From: Citrobacter freundii
GTDB lineage: Bacteria; Pseudomonadota; Gammaproteobacteria; Enterobacterales; Enterobacteriaceae
Assembly: GCF_011077955.1 (NCBI RefSeq)
Contig: NZ_JAALBX010000018.1
Coordinates: 1 to 64,000 of the forward strand
DNA: 64,000 nucleotides
Direction: 5' to 3'
Below the pieces are notes generated by a model. It saw nothing but the letters and a program-made list of their open reading frames with translations, made no database searches and was not told the DNA's origin. Both the position numbers and the translations under genes were made by a program. Positions 57,671 to 64,000 of this stretch are shown one piece after another. How positions within the stretch are numbered: position 1 is the stretch's first letter; each line of letters begins with the position of its first letter.

Positions 57671-59095
57671 TTACGGCTGGTAAGTACCGACGCCTAGCTC
57701 GTTCTCTTTACGGGTACGGGCAATCACCGACTCGGGAGTTTGTGCAACGCGCAAACCCATCTCTTCTTCGGTACGCACGACCGTGCCGCGAAGGGAGTTC
57801 GGGAACACTTCGGTGATTTCAACATCAACGAATTTACCGACCATATCGGGTGAGCCTTCAAAGTTCACCACGCGGTTATTTTCGGTACGGCCCGACAGTT
57901 CCATGACGCTCTTGCGCGACGTGCCTTCCACCAGGATGCGCTGAACGCTGCCCAGCATACGGCGGCTCCATGCCATGGCCTGCTGGTTGATGCGCTCCTG
58001 AAGAATATACAGACGCTGCTTTTTCTCTTCTTCCGGCACATCGTCAACCATATCGGCGGCAGGCGTACCTGGACGTGCGGAGAAAATAAAGCTGTAGCTC
58101 ATGTCGAAATTCACATCAGCGATAAGCTTCATGGTCTGCTCGAAATCCTGCTGGCTTTCGCCCGGGAAGCCGACAATGAAATCAGAGCTAATCTGGATAT
58201 CCGGGCGCGCGGCGCGCAGCTTTCGGATGATCGCTTTGTATTCAAGGGCAGTATGGGTGCGCCCCATCAGGTTCAAAACGCGATCTGAGCCGCTTTGCAC
58301 TGGCAGGTGCAGGAAGCTCACCAGCTCCGGGGTATCGCGATAAACTTCCACGATGTCATCGGTAAACTCAATCGGATGGCTGGTGGTGAAGCGGATACGA
58401 TCGATGCCGTCAATGGCCGCCACCAAACGCAGCAGGTCGGCAAAGCTGCCTTTGGTGCCGTCGTAGTTTTCACCGCGCCAGGCGTTAACGTTTTGCCCCA
58501 GCAGGTTGACTTCACGTACGCCCTGCGCCGCCAGTTGAGCAATCTCAAACAGGATGTCATCGCAAGGGCGGCTGACTTCTTCGCCACGGGTATAAGGCAC
58601 CACGCAATAGGTGCAGTATTTGTTGCAGCCTTCCATGATTGATACAAATGCCGTCGGGCCATCGGCGCGCGGTTCTGGAAGACGATCGAATTTTTCGATT
58701 TCCGGGAAGCTGATATCCACAACCGGGCTACGATCGCCGCGAACGCTGTTAATCATCTCCGGTAAACGGTGCAGGGTTTGCGGTCCGAAAATAATATCCA
58801 CGTAGTGGGCGCGCTGGCGAATATGATCGCCTTCCTGTGACGCCACGCAGCCGCCAACACCGATAATCAGATCCGGATTCTTTTCCTTAAGCGCTCTCCA
58901 GCGTCCCAGCTGATGGAAAACTTTTTCCTGGGCTTTTTCACGGATTGAGCAGGTGTTGAGCAACAACACATCCGCTTCTTCCGCCACGTCGGTCAGTTGA
59001 TAGCCGTGGGTGGCATCCAGCAGATCGGCCATCTTCGATGAATCGTATTCGTTCATCTGACAGCCCCAGGTTTTGATATGGAGTTTTTTTGTCAT
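57671..59095 (-). CDS. miaB: MiaB, tRNA methylthiotransferase
   Basis: Radical-SAM methylthiotransferase (474 aa, E. coli length) converting i6A37 to ms2i6A37 in tRNAs reading UNN codons. N-terminal domain cysteines in [17 protein letters not shown] and GGCVASQEG bind the auxiliary cluster; radical-SAM motif [15 protein letters not shown] near 157; C-terminal TRAM domain. ATG at 59095 ([12 protein letters not shown]) is preferred to ATGs at 59101 and 59107. Divergent from ubiF. Confidence 0.97.
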   Translation of the reverse strand: MTKKLHIKTWGCQMNEYDSSKMADLLDATHGYQLTDVAEEADVLLLNTCSIREKAQEKVFHQLGRWRALKEKNPDLIIGVGGCVASQEGDHIRQRAHYVDIIFGPQTLHRLPEMINSVRGDRSPVVDISFPEIEKFDRLPEPRADGPTAFVSIMEGCNKYCTYCVVPYTRGEEVSRPCDDILFEIAQLAAQGVREVNLLGQNVNAWRGENYDGTKGSFADLLRLVAAIDGIDRIRFTTSHPIEFTDDIVEVYRDTPELVSFLHLPVQSGSDRVLNLMGRTHTALEYKAIIRKLRAARPDIQISSDFIVGFPGESQQDFEQTMKLIADVNFDMSYSFIFSARPGTPAADMVDDVPEEEKKQRLYILQERINQQAMAWSRRMLGSVQRILVEGTSRKSVMELSGRTENNRVVNFEGSPDMVGKFVDVEITEVFPNSLRGTVVRTEEEMGLRVAQTPESVIARTRKENELGVGTYQP

Positions 59096-59242
59096 CGACA
59101 TGCTCATTGCTTAAGTTAACCGCCGTAATGCAGGGCGCGTATTGTAATGCTTTGACGCTGCCGTGACCAGTATCGTGGATTGCGACGTCAAGGACCTGAA
59201 AATCCGGTAAACTGAATTAACTGCATTTAAGGATAAATGACC

Positions 59243-60418
59243 ATGGCAAATCAACCAACTGAAGTCGCCGTTATCGGCGCAGGCATGGTGGGCGCCGCGA
59301 TTGCACTGGGGCTCGCTCAAAACGGTTTTCAAGTCAGCGTGATTGAACATGCGCCACCACCGGCGTTCGATCCGGCGTCGCCGCCTGATGTGCGAATTTC
59401 AGCGATTAGCTGTGCGTCGGTGGCACTGTTAAAGCAACTGGGCGTCTGGGACGCTATCGTCGGCATGCGCGCCCATCCATGGCGCCGTCTGGAAACCTGG
59501 GAGTGGGAAGCGTCGCATGTGACGTTTGACGCCGCAGAGCTTAAGCTGCCCGAGCTTGGCTATATGGTGGAAAACCAGGTGCTGCAGCGCGCATTGTGGG
59601 AGGCGCTGGAAAATCATTCCTCCGTGACGCTCCACTGTCCCGCAGCGCTTTCTTCTATGCAACGCCGCAATGATATCCATGAACTGACCTTTGAGGACGG
59701 CAGCGTACTTGACGCCAAACTGGTCATTGGCGCTGATGGCGCAAATTCACGGGTACGTGACTGGGCTGGTATTGGTATTCACGCGTGGAATTATCACCAG
59801 TCCTGTTTGCTGATCACCGTGCGCTGTGCGAACACGCCCGGCGACAGCACCTGGCAGCAGTTTACGCCGAATGGTCCACGCGCGTTTCTGCCCCTGTTTG
59901 ATAACTGGGCATCGCTGGTGTGGTACGACAAACCCGCACGCATTCGCGAGCTTCAGGGTATGTCGATGGAACAGCTTGGCCGCGAAATCAATCTTCACTT
60001 TCCGCCGCGCGTCGGCAATGTTATTGCGCATGCGTGTGGCGCATTCCCCCTGACGCGGCGCCATGCCTTGCGCTATGCCCAGACGGGCCTTGCGCTGGTT
60101 GGCGATGCCGCGCATACCATTCATCCGCTGGCGGGACAGGGCGTTAATCTTGGGTATCGCGATGTCGATGCGTTGCTGGATGTCCTGGTACGCGCACGCA
60201 GCCATGGCGAGCAATGGGTGAGCTACGATGTTTTACGTCGTTATCAGATGCGGCGACAGGCGGATAATTTCCTGATGCAAAGCGGTATGGATCTTTTTTA
60301 CGCGGGCTTTAGCAACGATCTGCCGCCGGTAAAAATGCTGCGCAATATTGGGCTGATGGCAGCCGAGCGTGCGGGCATTCTGAAACGCCAGGCACTGAAG
60401 TATGCATTAGGTTTATGA
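59243..60418 (+). CDS. ubiF: UbiF, 2-polyprenyl-3-methyl-6-methoxy-benzoquinol hydroxylase
   Basis: FAD monooxygenase (391 aa, E. coli length) catalysing the last ring hydroxylation of ubiquinone synthesis. FAD motifs VIGAGMVGAAIALGLAQNG, IGADGANSRVRDWAG and LVGDAAHTIHPLAGQGVNLG. ATG at 59243 is preferred to 59237: AAGGA is 9 bases away instead of 3, and the length equals E. coli. Ends just before the tRNA operon on the other strand. Confidence 0.95.
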   Translation: MANQPTEVAVIGAGMVGAAIALGLAQNGFQVSVIEHAPPPAFDPASPPDVRISAISCASVALLKQLGVWDAIVGMRAHPWRRLETWEWEASHVTFDAAELKLPELGYMVENQVLQRALWEALENHSSVTLHCPAALSSMQRRNDIHELTFEDGSVLDAKLVIGADGANSRVRDWAGIGIHAWNYHQSCLLITVRCANTPGDSTWQQFTPNGPRAFLPLFDNWASLVWYDKPARIRELQGMSMEQLGREINLHFPPRVGNVIAHACGAFPLTRRHALRYAQTGLALVGDAAHTIHPLAGQGVNLGYRDVDALLDVLVRARSHGEQWVSYDVLRRYQMRRQADNFLMQSGMDLFYAGFSNDLPPVKMLRNIGLMAAERAGILKRQALKYALGL

Positions 60419-60481
60419 CCTACGGGATGACATCTTTCTTACTGCGGGCCAGGCTCGCAGTGAGCAGGCGTCGTAGAAAAG

Positions 60482-60508
60482 CAAAAAGCTCGCCGAAGCG
60501 AGCTTTTC
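60482..60508 (-). terminator. Terminator of the tRNA operon
   Basis: Minus strand AAAAGCTCG-CTTCGG-CGAGCTTTT with a TTTT end, six bases after glnX. The same stem can serve ubiF on the + strand (TTTTCT follows). Confidence 0.88.
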
Positions 60509-60513
60509 TAAAG

Positions 60514-60588
60514 TGGCTGGGGTACGAGGATTCGAACCTCGGGATGGTGGAATCAGAATCCACTGCCTTACCGCTTGGCGATACCCCA
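60514..60588 (-). tRNA. glnX: tRNA-Gln (CTG)
   Basis: 75 bases including encoded CCA; acceptor stem TGGGGTA/TACCCCA, anticodon loop TTCTGAT giving CTG, T-loop GGTTCGAATCC. Last gene of the operon. Confidence 0.96.
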
Positions 60589-60626
60589 ACAGGGTGCGGT
60601 TGCTGATGCAATCCGTCTTTTAAAAT

Positions 60627-60701
60627 TGGCTGGGGTACGAGGATTCGAACCTCGGAATGGTGGAATCAGAATCCACTGCCTTACCGCTTGGCGATACCCC
60701 A
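60627..60701 (-). tRNA. glnV: tRNA-Gln (CTG)
   Basis: 75 bases with encoded CCA; same anticodon as glnX, differing in the T-stem region (CATTCCGAGG against CATCCCGAGG). glnV is the amber-suppressor locus supE in E. coli. Confidence 0.96.
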
Positions 60702-60706
60702 AAAGA

Positions 60707-60783
60707 TGGTGGCTACGACGGGAATCGAACCTGTGACCCCAGCATTATGAGTGCTGTGCTCTAACCAGCTGAGCTACGTAGCC
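60707..60783 (-). tRNA. metU: tRNA-Met (CAT), elongator
   Basis: 77 bases with encoded CCA; begins GGCTACGTAGCTCAG, anticodon CAT in loop CTCATAA; elongator type, starting GGCTACG instead of the initiator's CGCGGGG. Confidence 0.95.
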
Positions 60784-60812
60784 AAATTTTATTTCTTCCA
60801 GTCAATTCTGAC

Positions 60813-60887
60813 TGGCTGGGGTACCTGGATTCGAACCAGGGAATGCCGGTATCAAAAACCGGTGCCTTACCGCTTGGCGATACCCCA
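60813..60887 (-). tRNA. glnW: tRNA-Gln (TTG)
   Basis: 75 bases with encoded CCA; anticodon loop TTTTGAT giving TTG; appears identical to the next copy at 60923-60997. Confidence 0.96.
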
Positions 60888-60922
60888 ATGACACTATGCA
60901 TACGCATAATCGTCAGAAAAGG

Positions 60923-60997
60923 TGGCTGGGGTACCTGGATTCGAACCAGGGAATGCCGGTATCAAAAACCGGTGCCTTACCGCTTGGCGATACCCCA
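60923..60997 (-). tRNA. glnU: tRNA-Gln (TTG)
   Basis: 75 bases with encoded CCA; anticodon TTG; apparently identical to glnW, a direct repeat about 110 bases apart that could recombine. Confidence 0.96.
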
Positions 60998-61017
60998 TCC
61001 GTGCAACGTGAAGATAA

Positions 61018-61102
61018 TGGTGCGGGAGGCGAGACTTGAACTCGCACACCTTGCGGCGCCAGAACCTAAATCTGGTGCGTCTACCAATTTCGCCACTCCC
61101 GC
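61018..61102 (-). tRNA. leuW: tRNA-Leu (TAG)
   Basis: 85 bases with a long variable arm and encoded CCA; acceptor GCGGGAG/CTCCCGC, anticodon TAG in loop ATTTAGG. Confidence 0.96.
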
Positions 61103-61111
61103 AAAAAAAGA

Positions 61112-61188
61112 TGGTGGCTACGACGGGAATCGAACCTGTGACCCCATCATTATGAGTGATGTGCTCTAACCAGCTGAGCTACGTAGCC
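61112..61188 (-). tRNA. metT: tRNA-Met (CAT), elongator
   Basis: 77 bases with encoded CCA; differs from metU by a compensated base pair in the anticodon stem (ATCAC/GATG against AGCAC/GCTG). First gene of the operon. Confidence 0.96.
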
Positions 61189-61227
61189 ATCTTTTTTTTG
61201 CGTTACCTTATCGGCGTTGCGGGGCGC

Positions 61228-61256
61228 ATTATGCGTATTGGGCTTTGCAGCGTCAA
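61228..61256 (-). promoter_or_regulatory. Promoter of the tRNA operon
   Basis: Minus strand TTGACG, 17-base spacer, CATAAT, followed by a GC-rich discriminator GCGCCCC typical of stringently controlled stable-RNA promoters. Start expected near 61221. The rest of the gap 61189-61436 has only the asnB terminator. Confidence 0.8.
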
Positions 61257-61392
61257 CACATTTTTTGCTGAAAAGCGCCAGCGGATAGTTGTTTGACTAG
61301 CTTGCGAACAGCTTGACGAAATATTCAGCAATTATTGGTGATTTCTCACTTTTCGCGCTGATAATTAACGCGTTGAACCGCATTGAATGCCC

Positions 61393-61422
61393 ATAAAAAA
61401 GGAGCCTTTCGGCTCCTTTTTA
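61393..61422 (-). terminator. asnB terminator
   Basis: Minus strand AAAAGGAGCC-GAAA-GGCTCCTTTT with T6, 15 bases after the asnB stop. Confidence 0.88.
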
Positions 61423-61436
61423 AGTGATGCTACCGA

Positions 61437-63101
61437 TTATTTGTAGGCAGACTGATGCACGCCCACCGCACGGCCTGATGGATCGTTCATGGTTTTAAAC
61501 GCCTCATCCCATTCAATCGCTTTTGCAGAGGAGCACGCGACAGACGGACCGCCTGGCACACATTCTGCCGCGCTCGGCACCGGGAACAGCTCTTCAAAAA
61601 TTTCGCGGTACAAATAGGCTTCTTTCGACGACGGAGTGTTGTACGGGAAGCGGAAACGCGCCGTTTCGAGCTGCTGGTCGGTAACCTGCGCTGCCGCGAC
61701 TTCTTTTAAGGTATCGATCCAGCTATAACCTACGCCATCGGAGAACTGCTCTTTTTGACGCCACGCCACGCTTGCCGGCAAGTAGGATTCAAAGCACTCA
61801 CGCAGCACGTGTTTTTCCATTTTGCCGTTGCCGCACATTTTATCCTGCGGGTTGATACGCATTGCCACATCGAGGAATTTTTTATCCAGGAACGGAACGC
61901 GAGCTTCCACACCCCATGCCGACATCGCTTTGTTGGCGCGCGCGCAGTCAAACATGTGCAATGCCTGCAGTTTACGCACGGTTTCTTCATGCAATTCTTT
62001 GGCGTTCGGGGCTTTATGGAAATAGAGATAGCCGCCGAATACTTCATCAGATCCTTCGCCAGACAGCACCATTTTAATGCCCATCGCTTTGATTTTACGA
62101 GACATTAAATACATCGGCGTTGAGGCGCGAATCGTGGTGACATCATACGTTTCGATGTGATAAATCACATCACGGATGGCATCCAGACCTTCCTGCACGG
62201 TGAAATAAATTTCATGGTGCACGGTGCCCAGGTGGTTTGCCACTTCCTGCGCGGCTTTCAGATCCGGCGCGCCTTTAAGGCCAACGGCGAAGGAGTGTAA
62301 CTGCGGCCACCATGCTTCGCTGCGTTCTTCATCTTCCACGCGGCGGGCCGCGAATTTTTTGGTGATAGCCGAGATAACAGATGAATCCAGGCCGCCAGAC
62401 AACAATACGCCGTAAGGCACATCAGACATTAAATGGCTTTTCACCGAGTCTTCCAGCGCCTGGCGCAGGGCATTTTTGTCCGTGACGTTATCTTTTACGG
62501 CGTCATAGTCAAACCAGTCACGCTGATAGTAAGAACGGATTTCACCGTCTTTACTCCACAGATAGCTACCCGCCGGGAATTCTTTAATGGTGCGGCACAC
62601 CGGCACCAGCGCTTTCATTTCGGAGGCGACATAAAAGTTGCCGTGTTCATCGTGGCCCATATACAGCGGGATAATACCAATATGATCGCGACCAATCAGG
62701 TAAGCGTCTTTTTCGCTGTCGTAGAGGACAAACGCAAACATACCCTGCAAATCGTCGAGGAATTCCGGGCCTTTTTCCTGATACAGCGCCAGGATGACTT
62801 CACAGTCGGAACCGGTCTGGAAGTGGTAGCGTTCACCGTATTCAGCGCGCAGTGCCTGATGGTTGTAAATTTCACCGTTGACCGCCAGGGCGTGAGTTTT
62901 GGCTTCGTTATATAAAGGCTGGGCGCCGGCGTTGACATCAACAATCGACAGGCGCTCATGCGCGAGGATGGCTTTATCGCTGGCATACACGCCAGACCAG
63001 TCCGGGCCGCGGTGGCGCATCAGGCGAGACAGTTCCAGCGCTTTTTTACGCAGCTCGCCCGCGTCAGTTTTAATATCCAGCACACCAAAAATCGAACACA
63101 T
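61437..63101 (-). CDS. asnB: AsnB, glutamine-dependent asparagine synthetase
   Basis: Makes asparagine from aspartate, ATP and glutamine (554 aa, E. coli length). The N-terminal amidotransferase domain begins MCSIFGV with the catalytic Cys exposed after Met removal, with NGEIYNHQALR; the C-terminal synthetase has the PP-loop LLSGGLDSSVISA near residue 232 and LSGEGSDEVFGGYLYF. ATG at 63101 is required by the Cys position; the frame continues upstream with unlike sequence. Its promoter lies in the 282-bp gap to nagD, in which no gene was seen. Confidence 0.97.
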   Translation of the reverse strand: MCSIFGVLDIKTDAGELRKKALELSRLMRHRGPDWSGVYASDKAILAHERLSIVDVNAGAQPLYNEAKTHALAVNGEIYNHQALRAEYGERYHFQTGSDCEVILALYQEKGPEFLDDLQGMFAFVLYDSEKDAYLIGRDHIGIIPLYMGHDEHGNFYVASEMKALVPVCRTIKEFPAGSYLWSKDGEIRSYYQRDWFDYDAVKDNVTDKNALRQALEDSVKSHLMSDVPYGVLLSGGLDSSVISAITKKFAARRVEDEERSEAWWPQLHSFAVGLKGAPDLKAAQEVANHLGTVHHEIYFTVQEGLDAIRDVIYHIETYDVTTIRASTPMYLMSRKIKAMGIKMVLSGEGSDEVFGGYLYFHKAPNAKELHEETVRKLQALHMFDCARANKAMSAWGVEARVPFLDKKFLDVAMRINPQDKMCGNGKMEKHVLRECFESYLPASVAWRQKEQFSDGVGYSWIDTLKEVAAAQVTDQQLETARFRFPYNTPSSKEAYLYREIFEELFPVPSAAECVPGGPSVACSSAKAIEWDEAFKTMNDPSGRAVGVHQSAYK

Positions 63102-63343
63102 AGACTTCTCCATTAACCTGGCGGTGAGGTTGTTTGTTGGCTTACGGCATTTATTGTGGCCGTTTGCATTTGCATGCCTTTGAAAATGCCGCAAACCCCA
63201 CAGTGTGGCAAGGATTTTTCGCGCGCTTTAATGAAAAGTTCAACAGGCGTTGCGGATTACTAAAAATAGGAGATGTTTTTAAGCTATTTATTGATGGATC
63301 TTCAATAAAGAGGCTATTTCATTAAATGAAGTATTTTGATTAA

Positions 63344-63384
63344 CCGCTAAAAACAACAAAGCCACGATAAACGTGGCTTTGGTT
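63344..63384 (-). terminator. nagD terminator
   Basis: Minus strand AAAGCCACG-TTTAT-CGTGGCTTT followed by GTTGTTTTTAG, directly after the nagD stop; closes the nag operon. Confidence 0.78.
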
Positions 63385-64000
63385 TAGATAACGTCGATTT
63401 CCGCGACGGAGGGGTAAATCCACGATGGCCGGAACGGCATCGCGTCAATATCATTGAGGGTAGACACGCCGGACAGGACCAGAATGGTTTCCAGACCCGC
63501 CTGGAAACCTGCCAGAATATCGGTGCGCAGATTATCGCCGACAATCACGGTATGCTCGGAATGCGCCTGCATCTTATTTAGTGCTGCGCGAATAATCCAC
63601 GGGCTTGGTTTGCCCACATAAAAGGGTTTACGACCGGAAATTTTTTCAATACCCGCGCACAGCGCGCCGCAGGCAGGATAATAACCGCGTCCGTGGGTGT
63701 CGGGGTTGGTGGCGATAAAACGCGCGCCGTTCGCGACGAAGAAAGCAGCTTTATGCATCATCTCCCAGTTATAAGACCGGGTTTCGCCAACAATCACGAA
63801 ATCAGGATTGATATCGGTGATAGTGAAGCCGGCTTTATATAACTCATGGATCAACGCGCCTTCGCCAACGACATACGCCTTCTTCCCTTCCTGACGACGC
63901 AGAAAATCGGCGGTCGCCATGGCGGAGGTGTAGAACACGCTGTCAGGCACGTTAACGCCCGCTGAGGCAAAGCGGTTGGCAAGATCCTGCCCCGTCTGGG
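63384..64000 (-). CDS. nagD: NagD, HAD-family nucleotide phosphatase (3' part)
   Basis: The window ends inside the gene; about 205 of the usual 250 residues are present, from QTGQDLANRF to the C-terminus SVAEIDVI. HAD-superfamily class IIA phosphatase that hydrolyses nucleoside monophosphates such as UMP; last gene of the nagBACD operon in E. coli. Late HAD motifs are present: NPDTHGRGYYPACGA, GKPSPWIIRAA and VGDNLRTDILAGFQAG. The N-terminal DxDGV motif and start lie beyond 64000. Confidence 0.94.
   Translation of the reverse strand, partial: QTGQDLANRFASAGVNVPDSVFYTSAMATADFLRRQEGKKAYVVGEGALIHELYKAGFTITDINPDFVIVGETRSYNWEMMHKAAFFVANGARFIATNPDTHGRGYYPACGALCAGIEKISGRKPFYVGKPSPWIIRAALNKMQAHSEHTVIVGDNLRTDILAGFQAGLETILVLSGVSTLNDIDAMPFRPSWIYPSVAEIDVI

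Noticed and set aside
60480-61200. Integrated element at the tRNA array
   Set aside because: Adjacent genes are ubiF and asnB exactly as in E. coli; no integrase or direct attachment repeats.
1-64000. CRISPR array, insertion sequence or toxin-antitoxin pair
   Set aside because: No regularly spaced short repeats, no transposase-like reading frame, and no small gene pair of that type was found.

Overview
The window is a piece of an enterobacterial chromosome (family Enterobacteriaceae, outside but close to Escherichia, Salmonella and Citrobacter). Most proteins align by eye, at near-identical length, with Escherichia coli proteins of the ent/fep to nag region, and the gene order is that of the E. 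coli chromosome with several blocks missing or replaced. The genus cannot be fixed from sequence reading alone. No prophage, insertion sequence, integrase or CRISPR array was seen.

Layout. (1) 1-10355: enterobactin locus: the exporter EntS, the Fe-enterobactin importer FepBCDG and the biosynthetic operon entCEBA-entH, with Fur boxes in both divergent promoter regions. (2) 10441-18607: ybdL, a YbdO-like LysR regulator, dsbG, ahpC, ahpF, uspG, ybdR and rnk, a group concerned with redox and peroxide stress; a strong candidate small RNA lies between dsbG and ahpC. (3) 18880-21437: an accessory pair (GntP-family permease with two overlapping GntR-type operators, and an alpha/beta hydrolase) between rnk and rna. 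(4) 21467-23754: rna (RNase I) and dcuC; the citrate fermentation cluster that lies between them in E. coli is absent. (5) 24176-30819: a Cus-like copper/silver efflux operon (Cys/His-rich secreted protein, CusF, CusC, CusB with an extra C-terminal CusF-like domain, CusA) without a two-component regulator, at the place where E. coli has pagP, for which no gene was found. (6) 31272-33350: cspE, a candidate 28-residue membrane peptide, crcB, ybeM, tatE. (7) 33437-46389: lipA, lipB, ybeD, dacA, rlpA, mrdB, mrdA, rlmH, rsfS, then cobC and cobD (Salmonella-like arrangement), nadD, holA, lptE. (8) 46404-53027: leuS, ybeL and the gltIJKL glutamate/aspartate transporter with an SroC-like RNA and a CA-rich GcvB-type target. 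(9) 53425-60418: lnt, ybeX, ybeY, ybeZ, miaB, ubiF. (10) 60514-61188: a seven-gene tRNA operon (metT-leuW-glnU-glnW-metU-glnV-glnX). (11) 61437-64000: asnB and the 3' part of nagD, cut by the window end.

Functionally the window joins iron acquisition, peroxide defence, copper export, envelope shape (PBP2/RodA/PBP5/RlpA), lipoate and lipoprotein maturation, translation (leuS, tRNAs, miaB, ybeY, rsfS, rlmH) and amino-acid uptake. Several genes appear to start at GTG or TTG (fepB, entB, crcB; lipB, rsfS, ybeZ), judged from ribosome-binding sites and family length. Statements about E. coli or Salmonella are from general knowledge, not from a search.
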